NCBI GenBank assembly: GCA_003599475.1
Contig: QZKK01000232.1
Location: 1-64,000 of the forward strand
Origin: Desulfobacteraceae bacterium
GTDB lineage: Bacteria; Desulfobacterota; Desulfobacteria; Desulfobacterales; SURF-15
Direction of reading: 5' to 3'
Length of the DNA: 64,000 nucleotides
Below, piece after piece: positions 52,958 to 60,413 of the stretch. A program made the position numbers and the translations under genes. Position 1 is the stretch's first letter, and the number at the start of each line of letters is the position of its first letter. The notes below the pieces were generated by a model. That model did no database searches. It was not told the DNA's origin and saw only the letters and a program-made list of their open reading frames with translations.

Positions 52958-53608
52958 ATGTTTACAGGAATCATCGAAGGCCTCGGCACCCTGTCCGGAA
53001 TCCGTCCCGTCGGACAGGGACGCCGGTTGGCGATCGCTTCGGACTTTTCGATAGAGGATTCGGAGGTCGGGGAGAGCATCTCTGTCAACGGCGCCTGTCT
53101 TACGGCTGTATCGATTTCCGGCCCCCGTTTCGAAGCGGACGTCTCTCCCGAGACCCTGGCAAAGACCACCTTCGGGAGGGCCGGGATCGGAGACCGGCTT
53201 AATCTGGAGCGGGCGCTCCGGTTTTCGGACCGGCTCGGCGGGCACATGGTCACGGGGCATATCGACGGGATCGGTACGATCCTTCGTAAAGAACCTCTGG
53301 ACAACGCCGTCATCCTCGCGATCGAGCTCGATGCATCCGTTGCCCGGTACCTGATCCCGAAGGGTTCGGTCGCCGTAGACGGAGTCAGCCTTACGGTCAA
53401 CAAGCGTTGGGAAACCGGCTTTGAAGTGAGCATCATTCCGCACACCTTGAAAATGACGACCCTTCAGTTCAAAGGACGCGGAAACGTCGTAAATATCGAG
53501 ACCGATATGATCGGCAAATACGTCGAGCGCTTTCTCAAAGGAGACCCCGGAGAGAGCCGCTCTTCGCGCATCGACATGGAGTTTCTGGGCAGAACGGGAT
53601 TTTTGTAA
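52958..53608 (+). CDS. ribE: Riboflavin synthase alpha subunit
   Basis: A 216-residue protein of two homologous domains. It starts MFTGIIEGLG, has the SVNGACLTAV and VAVDGVSLTVN pair and the H...GHIDG motifs. It forms riboflavin from two lumazine molecules. The ATG at 52958 lies just after the inverted repeat and has a weak ribosome-binding site. Confidence 0.95.
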   Translation: MFTGIIEGLGTLSGIRPVGQGRRLAIASDFSIEDSEVGESISVNGACLTAVSISGPRFEADVSPETLAKTTFGRAGIGDRLNLERALRFSDRLGGHMVTGHIDGIGTILRKEPLDNAVILAIELDASVARYLIPKGSVAVDGVSLTVNKRWETGFEVSIIPHTLKMTTLQFKGRGNVVNIETDMIGKYVERFLKGDPGESRSSRIDMEFLGRTGFL

Positions 53609-53609
53609 A

Positions 53610-53752
53610 GATGCTGGATTCTTGATGCTGGATATTGGATAACCGGAGTTGATTCTATGGGATCAATCCCGCCACCGGCGGGGAACGATTCGACTTACAC
53701 GATACAGCCCTGCCGAGGCGGGATATCGAGTATCAAGCATCCAGCATCAAGC
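53610..53752. repeat. Hairpin-forming word repeat, GATGCTGGAT family (D)
   Basis: Left arm (53610-53641) has GATGCTGGATTCTTGATGCT, right arm (53724-53752) ends CATCCAGCATCAAGC; both contain the word TTGATGCTGGAT in opposite orientation. Between them is GGGATCAATCCCGCC and related palindromic sequence. Gap between ribE and ribBA. Confidence 0.7.
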
Positions 53753-53778
53753 CCGCCCGGAGGGGCGCTGACTTGATC

Positions 53779-53818
53779 ATTGGAAATTCTACATTTTACA
53801 TTGGACATTGAAATTGGA
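53779..53818. repeat. Single arm of the ATTGGACATT family (C)
   Basis: ATTGGAAATTCTACATTTTA and on to ACATTGGACATTGAAATTGG share words with the element at 50481-50696. Immediately upstream of ribBA, where a better ribosome-binding site might be expected. Confidence 0.6.
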
Positions 53819-53833
53819 GCATCGGTAAATATT

Positions 53834-55048
53834 ATGGGACTGATTCCTATCGAAAAGGCGATCGAAGATATCAAAGCCGGTCGATTGGTCATCCTCGTGG
53901 ACGACAAAGACCGTGAAAATGAAGGCGACCTTACCGTTGCAGCCGAGGCGGTCACACCGGAAGTGATCAACTTCATGGCGAAATACGCTAGAGGCCTCAT
54001 CTGTCTCTCGCTGACCCAGGAAAAGATAGAAGCGCTCGATCTGCCAATGATGGTGGACCTGAACACCTCCCCATTCGGCACCGGGTTTACGGTCTCCATC
54101 GAGGCAAGATGCGGAGTGACCACCGGGATCTCCGCATTCGACCGGGCAACCACCATCCTTACGGCGATTCGCGACGATGCACGGCCCATCGATCTGGTTC
54201 GGCCGGGTCACGTGTTTCCGCTGCGGGCAAAAAGCGGCGGCGTGATTGTAAGGGCCGGGCAGACCGAGGGTTCGGTGGACCTTGCCCGTCTTGCCGGAAA
54301 GAGGCCGGCGGCGGTGATCTGTGAAATCATGGATGAAGACGGATCGATGGCAAGGATGCCTGCGCTGGAAAAATTCAGCGAACAACACGGAATCGGTATC
54401 TGCACCATCGCGGACCTGATCGAATACCGGATGCGCACGGAATCTTTTGTTCGAAAATCGGCAGAAACGGTGATTCCCACATCGATTGCCGGGTCGTTTC
54501 GAGCGGCCGTCTATGAGAATGACGTAGACGATCTGCTTCACATCGCCCTGGTCAAAGGGGAGATCGACCCGGACGAACCGATTCTGGTGCGTGTCCATTC
54601 CGAATGCCTGACCGGAGACATCTTCGGCTCGCTCCGCTGCGATTGCGGCGAGCAGCTCCACCGGGCCATGATCATGATGGAAAAGGAAGGCAAAGGGGTT
54701 CTGCTGTACATCCGGCAGGAGGGTCGCGGCATCGGCCTCGTCAATAAACTGAAAGCCTATGCGCTCCAGGATCAGGGGCTGGATACCGTAGACGCCAACA
54801 AGGAGCTCGGCTTCAAGCCGGACCTGAGAAACTACGGGATCGGCGCTCAGATTCTCGTGGACTTGGGCGTACGAAAGATGAGGCTCATCACCAACAATCC
54901 GAAGAAGATGGTCGGCCTTCAAGGATATGGACTCAGCATCGTAGAGCAGGTGCCGATCGAAATCCCGCCGAACGAGTTCAACCGGTGCTATCTCGAATGC
55001 AAAAAGATCCGGATGGGCCACCTGCTCAACATGGAAGCCAGGGCGTAG
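53834..55048 (+). CDS. ribBA: Bifunctional 3,4-dihydroxy-2-butanone-4-phosphate synthase/GTP cyclohydrolase II
   Basis: A 404-residue fusion. The N-terminal RibB half has DKDRENEGDLTVAAE (metal-binding acidic loop) and RPGHVFPLRAKSGG; the C-terminal RibA half starts near YENDVDDLLHI and has HSECLTGDIFGSLRCDCGEQ with the zinc Cys residues, and RQEGRGIGLVNKLKAY. Supplies both precursors of riboflavin. The start at 53834 fits the family; its ribosome-binding site is weak. ribH begins 12 bases downstream. Confidence 0.95.
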   Translation: MGLIPIEKAIEDIKAGRLVILVDDKDRENEGDLTVAAEAVTPEVINFMAKYARGLICLSLTQEKIEALDLPMMVDLNTSPFGTGFTVSIEARCGVTTGISAFDRATTILTAIRDDARPIDLVRPGHVFPLRAKSGGVIVRAGQTEGSVDLARLAGKRPAAVICEIMDEDGSMARMPALEKFSEQHGIGICTIADLIEYRMRTESFVRKSAETVIPTSIAGSFRAAVYENDVDDLLHIALVKGEIDPDEPILVRVHSECLTGDIFGSLRCDCGEQLHRAMIMMEKEGKGVLLYIRQEGRGIGLVNKLKAYALQDQGLDTVDANKELGFKPDLRNYGIGAQILVDLGVRKMRLITNNPKKMVGLQGYGLSIVEQVPIEIPPNEFNRCYLECKKIRMGHLLNMEARA

Positions 55049-55060
55049 GAGGAGGAGAAA

Positions 55061-55534
55061 ATGCCGAAGGTTGTCGAAGGGAAGCTGCTTGCCGAGGGGA
55101 AAAAATTTTCGATCGTCATCAGCCGATTCAACGATTTCATCACCGAAAAACTGCTGTCCGGAGCGATGGACGCCCTTGTCCGATGCGGCGCCAACCCTGA
55201 CGACATCGAGATCGTCAAGGTCCCGGGGGCCTTCGAAATTCCCCTGATCGCCAAAAAGATGGCCGCCAAGGCCTCCTCCCATGCAATCATCTGCCTGGGG
55301 GCGGTGATCCGCGGATCCACGCCTCATTTCGACTATGTGAGCGCGGAAGTAACCAAAGGGGTGGCGCTTGCGGGCCTTGAGTCCGGAGTGCCTGTCATTT
55401 TCGGGATTCTTACCACCGATACCATCGAGCAGGCCATCGAACGCGCCGGAACAAAATCGGGAAACAAAGGCTGGTCGGCTGCCATCTCGGCGGTTGAAAT
55501 GGCCAATCTGATCGAGGCCATCGATCATCGATAA
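55061..55534 (+). CDS. ribH: 6,7-dimethyl-8-ribityllumazine synthase
   Basis: A 157-residue lumazine synthase with [41 protein letters not shown] and the [11 protein letters not shown] segment, all typical. Builds a capsid-like or pentameric shell that joins the RibA- and RibB-derived substrates. A strong GGAGGAGGAG site precedes the ATG. Last rib gene of the cluster; nusB follows 19 bases after. Confidence 0.96.
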   Translation: MPKVVEGKLLAEGKKFSIVISRFNDFITEKLLSGAMDALVRCGANPDDIEIVKVPGAFEIPLIAKKMAAKASSHAIICLGAVIRGSTPHFDYVSAEVTKGVALAGLESGVPVIFGILTTDTIEQAIERAGTKSGNKGWSAAISAVEMANLIEAIDHR

Positions 55535-55553
55535 AACAGGTCGGCTTTCAACC

Positions 55554-56051
55554 ATGGGCAACCGTCGAAAAGCGCGAGAGCTCGCCATGCAGGCTCTCTT
55601 TTATATGGATACCCGGGAGGGCGATCCCGGGGAGATGCTGGATCTTTACTGCCGGTGCTTCCCCATTCCGAAAAAATCTTTCCCTCTTTTCATGAAGCTT
55701 GTTCAGGGTGTCATGATCTGCAGGGACCGAATCGATTCGATCATCGAAAGCCAATCCAGCAACTGGAAAATCAGCCGGATGCCCTGTGTCGACCGGAACG
55801 TCATGCGGATCGCCGTCTACGAGCTGATCTGCTGTGAAGACATTCCGGCCAAGGTATCCATCAATGAGGCCATCGACATCGGAAAAAAGTTCGGTACGGA
55901 TGACTCCGGGGCCTTTATTAACGGAATCCTCGACAGCATCCGAATCGGAATCGATCAGGGTCGGATTCTGAAGTCCGGAAGCGAATTTGTGTTTGAAAAA
56001 GAGCCGACTGAAGACGAGACGAAGGCGCTGCGCGAAGAGGAGGAACATTGA
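55554..56051 (+). CDS. nusB: Transcription antitermination factor NusB
   Basis: A 165-residue, all-helical NusB protein: RKARELAMQALFYMDTREG at the N-terminus and VDRNVMRIAVYELICCEDIPAKVSI in the conserved core. Binds boxA RNA with NusE to aid rRNA transcription. The ribH-nusB order is conserved in many bacteria. Its C-terminal tail (TEDETKALREEEEH) overlaps the next start. Confidence 0.95.
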   Translation: MGNRRKARELAMQALFYMDTREGDPGEMLDLYCRCFPIPKKSFPLFMKLVQGVMICRDRIDSIIESQSSNWKISRMPCVDRNVMRIAVYELICCEDIPAKVSINEAIDIGKKFGTDDSGAFINGILDSIRIGIDQGRILKSGSEFVFEKEPTEDETKALREEEEH

Positions 56052-56680
56052 TCATTAAAACGCTTGCGGTCGGCCCGATCATGGCCAACTGTTTCATCGT
56101 GGGATGTGAAGCAACCGGTTCGGCGGCGGTCATCGATCCGGGGGACGAAACCGACCGGATCCTGCGCTCCCTGTCGGAGTCTGGTTTGAATCTTTCCTGT
56201 ATTATCAACACCCACGGCCATTTCGACCATGTAGGGGGAAACCGCAGGATGAAAGAGGCAACCGGCGCAGAATTGATCATCCATGCCCGGGATGTCCCGA
56301 TGCTCGACAGGTTGTCGGCCAGTGCGGCTGCATGGGGTTTTTCTGCGGAAAACTCCCCCCCGCCGGATCGAACGGTGGATCAGGGGGATACCATCTCTTT
56401 TGGAGAAATCACCTTCGGCGTCATCCACACGCCGGGGCATACGCCCGGCGGAATATCTCTCCACACCGCCGAAGCCGTTTTCGTCGGTGATACCCTTTTT
56501 TCCGGGTCCATCGGGAGAACCGATTTTCCGGGGGGAGACTACGAAGCGCTGATCGCCAGCGTTCGGAACAAGCTGTTTGCTCTGGGAGATGAGGTCCGCG
56601 TCCTCAGCGGTCACGGGCCGGAGACGACCATCGGCCGGGAGAAACAGCGCCGATACAATCCTTTCGTCGGGTTCCTGTAA
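56048..56680 (+). CDS. MBL-fold metallo-hydrolase, glyoxalase II-like
   Basis: A 210-residue hydrolase. The HxHxDH signature is NTHGHFDHVGG; HTPGHTPG, GDTLFSGSIGRTDF and LSGHGP supply later ligands. It is close to glyoxalase II/YcbL-type thioester hydrolases. The start is a TTG at 56048 that overlaps the nusB stop (TTGA), giving MIIKTLAVGPIMANCFIV; coupled translation with nusB is likely. Confidence 0.9.
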   Translation: MIIKTLAVGPIMANCFIVGCEATGSAAVIDPGDETDRILRSLSESGLNLSCIINTHGHFDHVGGNRRMKEATGAELIIHARDVPMLDRLSASAAAWGFSAENSPPPDRTVDQGDTISFGEITFGVIHTPGHTPGGISLHTAEAVFVGDTLFSGSIGRTDFPGGDYEALIASVRNKLFALGDEVRVLSGHGPETTIGREKQRRYNPFVGFL

Positions 56681-56691
56681 AGAAGAAATCT

Positions 56692-56757
56692 GCCACCAAG
56701 GCACAAAGAAGGTAATCGATTTTGGGTTTTCCCTTTGTGTCTTCGTGTCTCTGTGGC
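56692..56757. repeat. Hairpin-forming word repeat (family A)
   Basis: Left arm GCCACCAAGGCACAAAG (56692-56708), right arm CCCTTTGTGTCTTCGTGTCT then CTGTGGC (56731-56757). Words are shared with the elements at 24505, 31765 and 51656. Confidence 0.65.
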
Positions 56758-56777
56758 GAGCCGTTCACTCCAAACGT

Positions 56778-57212
56778 TTAGAACGCCCCCAACTGGCAGG
56801 GCTTGATCTTGATTCCCATTCCTTCGACGATACCGCTGATAGACATCTTCGACAGGCCGAAACGGGCGGCGATCTCCCAGGCGGCCTTGCAGGGGAGCCG
56901 ATCCCGAATCAGGGCCTCCCTGACCGCGGCTTCAAGATCCGGATGCTGCGACGGCTTTGCCTTAACGATCTTTTTTTCCGGCTCGTATCCGAACAATCCA
57001 AGCTGGCATTTTACCAGTCTGTATCCGGTCAAATCCGCCGTTTTGCCGACCGCTGCGGGGGAGGCGTCCAGATCGGATGCGATTTTGAATGCGACGGCAC
57101 AGGGGAGGTGAAGGTCTTTTGTCCTCCGCCGGATCTCCCTTTCGATGGCGGCATCCGGGCGATCTCCGGCTGCATGTTTTTCAGATAAACCTTTTCCCAG
57201 AGTGGTTGTCAT
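56778..57212 (-). CDS. Protein of two tandem helix-turn-helix-like repeats, CQLG motif
   Basis: A 144-residue protein made of two copies of a 50-residue unit. Copy 1 has HLPCAVAFKIASDLDASPAA...YRLVKCQLGLFG and copy 2 has RLPCKAAWEIAARFGLSKMS...IKIKPCQLGAF. LPC and CQLG are kept in both and the middle looks like a helix-turn-helix. I recall similar units in Geobacter-type genomes but no assigned function. AAAGGAGAAGCGCC precedes the ATG. A doubtful frame (57209-57415) just upstream overlaps its start by four bases. Confidence 0.75.
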   Translation of the reverse strand: MTTTLGKGLSEKHAAGDRPDAAIEREIRRRTKDLHLPCAVAFKIASDLDASPAAVGKTADLTGYRLVKCQLGLFGYEPEKKIVKAKPSQHPDLEAAVREALIRDRLPCKAAWEIAARFGLSKMSISGIVEGMGIKIKPCQLGAF

Positions 57213-57516
57213 GGCGCTTCTCCTTTCGTATCGGATGATTTTATACTTGATTTTCCGATCCTTTTCAACACACAGTCAAGCAATCCTTCCCCCTTTGAAG
57301 ATTTGAACGGAAGACATTCTTTGACCTCCGGGATCGGGGCCGGGATGGAGCCCGGATGGGGTTTCATATTGAATAAACAGATCCGGTCTGCTACTCTATG
57401 GATATCTTTCTTCAAATAAAAGAGATATTTGCCCGAGGAGGGCGCCTGCAGGTCCGTAAATTTCGATTTCGACCTCCCCGCAGGTGCTCCCCAAGGGTTG
57501 CCATCGATGAACCACG
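57213..57516. other. 304-base region between divergent genes
   Basis: No firm gene. It must hold the promoters of the CQLG gene and ispG. A 68-codon frame on the minus strand (57209-57415, TTG start) overlaps the CQLG start by four bases, but it lacks a ribosome-binding site and resembles no family. Confidence 0.4.
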
Positions 57517-58632
57517 ATGAATCGGAAACGCAGAAAAACTCGCCCGATTATGGTCGGAGACGTTCGGATCGGCGGCGGCGCGCCCGTTGCCGTCCAGTCG
57601 ATGACCAATACCTTTACCCAGGATGCGGCCGCAACCATCCGGCAGATCCACACGCTGGAAAACGCCGGGTGTGAGATCATCCGGGTTGCCGTTCCGGATT
57701 CGGAGGCGGCGGCGGCCCTCCCGGCCATCAAGGAACAGATTTCCATCCCCTTGATCGCCGATATCCATTTCGATTACCGGCTGGCGATTGCAGCCGCCCG
57801 GGCGGGTGCCGACGCTTTGAGAATCAATCCGGGTAACATCGGCGGGGTAAAAAAGATCAAGGCGGTCATCGACGCGGCCAGGGATATGAATGTCTCCATC
57901 CGGATCGGGGTTAACTCCGGCTCCCTGGAAAAGGATCTCCTGAAAAAGCATGGAGAAGCCAGCGCCGAGGCCATGGTCGAAAGTGCGATGCGGCATATCG
58001 AATTCTTCCGATCCCTCGATTTTCAAAACCTGAAGGTCTCCATCAAGGCATCGGATGTTCCGCGGACTGTCGCGGCCTACCGCCGGCTTTCAAAGGAAAC
58101 CGATCTTCCGCTTCATGTAGGGGTTACGGAGGCAGGCGGCCTGTATGCAGGAATCGTCAAGTCGGCCCTGGGAATCGGAATGCTCCTTTCCGAGGGAATC
58201 GGCGACACGCTGAGGGTGTCTCTTACCCGCGATCCCGTCGAAGAAGTGCGCGTCGGCTATGAAATTCTCAAAGCGCTGAATCTTCGCCGGAAGGGTCCGG
58301 AAATCATCTCCTGCCCGACTTGCGGGCGCTGCAACATCGATCTTTTCGGGATCGCGGAGCAGGTGGAAAAGGCCGTCCTGACCATCCCGCACCCGATCAA
58401 GATCGCGATCATGGGGTGTGTGGTAAACGGTCCCGGAGAAGCTCGGGAGGCCGATATCGGCATCGCCGGCGGAGACGGAGTCGGCATTCTGTTCAAGAAG
58501 GGAAAAGTCGTCAGAAAATTCCCTCAGGAAAGACTCGTCGAGGTGCTGCTGAAGGAGATTCAGGACTGGGTAGAGCCGGAGGGCGGGAGAGAAGATGAGA
58601 AGTTGAGATGGCGGAGATCAGGAGGCGAGTGA
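57517..58632 (+). CDS. ispG: 4-hydroxy-3-methylbut-2-enyl-diphosphate synthase (IspG)
   Basis: A 371-residue iron-sulphur enzyme of the MEP isoprenoid pathway. N-terminal TIM barrel begins PIMVGDVRIGGGAPVAVQSM; the cluster Cys are in SCPTCGRCNIDL and MGCVVNGPGEA near the C-terminus with the conserved Glu in EAREADIG. Reduces MEcPP to HMBPP with ferredoxin or flavodoxin electrons. The last 15 or so residues (GREDEKLRWRRSGGE) run into purine-rich repeat sequence and are probably a read-through tail. proS follows 249 bases later. Confidence 0.95.
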   Translation: MNRKRRKTRPIMVGDVRIGGGAPVAVQSMTNTFTQDAAATIRQIHTLENAGCEIIRVAVPDSEAAAALPAIKEQISIPLIADIHFDYRLAIAAARAGADALRINPGNIGGVKKIKAVIDAARDMNVSIRIGVNSGSLEKDLLKKHGEASAEAMVESAMRHIEFFRSLDFQNLKVSIKASDVPRTVAAYRRLSKETDLPLHVGVTEAGGLYAGIVKSALGIGMLLSEGIGDTLRVSLTRDPVEEVRVGYEILKALNLRRKGPEIISCPTCGRCNIDLFGIAEQVEKAVLTIPHPIKIAIMGCVVNGPGEAREADIGIAGGDGVGILFKKGKVVRKFPQERLVEVLLKEIQDWVEPEGGREDEKLRWRRSGGE

Positions 58633-58881
58633 GCAGAGTCGGAAGTCGGAGATCAGAAGTCAGCGGGCGGCAGTCGGAAAGGGAAGAAGGGGAGTGCCGG
58701 ACGACAGATGACAGACGACGGATAACAGAGGGCAGTAGGCGGAAGCCGGAAGTGAAAGAAGTTTAGAAGTTAAGAAGGTGAGAAGTTTAGTCACGAACCT
58801 TTCTCTTCAATAATCAATAACCATACACAACAGCAGGAACCCGGAAAGGGCAGAAAGAAGGAAAGGGGGAAAGAGGAATCC
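58633..58881. repeat. Purine-rich tandem-word gap between ispG and proS
   Basis: No gene. The stretch repeats words such as GTCGGAAGTCGGAGATCAGAA, GACGACAGATGACAGACGAC and GAAGTTTAGAAGTTAAGAAG. It is strongly purine-rich on the plus strand and has few possible base pairs, unlike the hairpin families. Confidence 0.6.
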
Positions 58882-60399
58882 ATGACACAGAAGGTTCAAA
58901 CGGCAATTTCTCCGACGCGCGCCGAAGATTATCCGGAATGGTACCAGCAGGCGGTTCGGGTCTCCGATCTGGCTGAACGGTCTTCGGTCAGAGGCTGTAT
59001 GGTCATCAAACCCTGGGGGTACGCGCTGTGGGAAAATATCGTGCGGGTGATGGATGATATGTTCAAGGAGACCGGCGTGAAGAATGCCTACTTCCCGCTG
59101 TTCATCCCGCTCAGCTTCCTCCAGCGGGAAGCCGAACATGTCGAGGGGTTTGCCAAGGAATGTGCGGTCGTCACCCACCACCGGCTCGAAAAGGGTGCCG
59201 ACGGCGGCCTCGTTCCCGCCGGAGCCCTCCAGGAGCCGCTGGTGGTGCGTCCCACTTCGGAAACCATCATCGGAGATTCGTTCTCCCGCTGGGTCAGCAG
59301 CTATCGCGACCTTCCCCTGCTGATCAACCAATGGGCCAATGTGGTTCGCTGGGAGATGCGGACCCGGATATTCCTGCGGACCAGCGAGTTTCTGTGGCAG
59401 GAGGGTCATACCGTGCACGCAACCAAGGAGGAAGCCGTCGAACGGACGCGTTTGATGCTGGAGGTATACGCCCGGTGTGCGGAGCAATATCTGGCCATAC
59501 CCGTCATCAAAGGGAGTAAAAGCGCTCTCGAAAGGTTCCCCGGCGCGGTGGACACCCTGTGCATCGAAGCCATGATGCAGGACAGGAAGGCGCTTCAGGC
59601 AGGCACCTCTCACTTTCTGGGGCAAAACTTTGCCAAAGCTTCCGGCATCCGGTTTCAGACCGCCGATGAGAGGGAAGAGTATGCATGGACAACCTCCTGG
59701 GGTTCATCGACCCGACTGATCGGAGGGGTGATCATGACGCATGGGGACGACGACGGGATCGTTCTCCCGCCCAAAATTGCCTCCGCTCACCTGATTCTGA
59801 TGCCGATTGTACGAAAAGAATCGGAGCGGGCTGTTGTTATGGAGTATACCGATTCCCTGGCAAAGGAGCTTTCTGAGCTGACCTACGGCTATCGGCGGCT
59901 CCAGGTGGAGATCGATCGCCGCGATACGGGAGGCAGAGCGTGGGACTGGATCAAGAAGGGGGTCCCTGTCCGTGTGGAAATCGGACCCAGGGATATTGCC
60001 TCCGATTCGGTCTTCGTCGCACGTCGGGACCGCGACCCCAGGGAAAAAACCTCGATTCAAAGGAAGCGGTTTGTTTCCGAGATCTGCCGTATTCTCGATG
60101 ACATCCAGGACAACCTGTTTCAGAAGGCGCTCCGGTTCAGAGAGGAAAACACCCGTCCGATCGACAATAAGGAGGAATTCTATTCTTTTTTTACTCCGAG
60201 GGATCCGGTAAACTCGGAAATCCATGGAGGCTTTGCGTTATCTGCGTGGTGCGGCTCAAACGAGTGTGAGGAAAAAATCAAACAGGACCTTTCGGTGACC
60301 ATCCGGTGTATTCCCTTCGAGCCCGCCGGGGAAAACGCCAGGTGTATCGCATGCGGCAGGCAGAACAGCCCCCGAGTCGTTTTTGCAAAAGCCTACTAG
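58882..60399 (+). CDS. proS: Prolyl-tRNA synthetase, archaeal/eukaryal-type
   Basis: A 505-residue class II synthetase of the short ProS type 3. Motif 2 is WANVVRWEMRTRIFLRTSEFLWQ-like and motif 3 lies in GSSTRLIGGVIMTHGDDDGI, plus the PRPTSET-like VVRPTSETIIG. The C-terminal zinc-binding domain has CGSNECEEK and CIACGRQ. There is no large editing insertion, as expected for this type. Bacterial-type ProRS would be longer and contain that insertion. relA/spoT begins 14 bases downstream. Confidence 0.95.
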   Translation: MTQKVQTAISPTRAEDYPEWYQQAVRVSDLAERSSVRGCMVIKPWGYALWENIVRVMDDMFKETGVKNAYFPLFIPLSFLQREAEHVEGFAKECAVVTHHRLEKGADGGLVPAGALQEPLVVRPTSETIIGDSFSRWVSSYRDLPLLINQWANVVRWEMRTRIFLRTSEFLWQEGHTVHATKEEAVERTRLMLEVYARCAEQYLAIPVIKGSKSALERFPGAVDTLCIEAMMQDRKALQAGTSHFLGQNFAKASGIRFQTADEREEYAWTTSWGSSTRLIGGVIMTHGDDDGIVLPPKIASAHLILMPIVRKESERAVVMEYTDSLAKELSELTYGYRRLQVEIDRRDTGGRAWDWIKKGVPVRVEIGPRDIASDSVFVARRDRDPREKTSIQRKRFVSEICRILDDIQDNLFQKALRFREENTRPIDNKEEFYSFFTPRDPVNSEIHGGFALSAWCGSNECEEKIKQDLSVTIRCIPFEPAGENARCIACGRQNSPRVVFAKAY

Positions 60400-60413
60400 T
60401 CATTTACTGAACT

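Noticed and set aside
53789..55588. Minus-strand open frame of 599 codons over ribBA and ribH
   Set aside because: Lies wholly opposite two well-defined rib genes; no motif, no ribosome-binding site.
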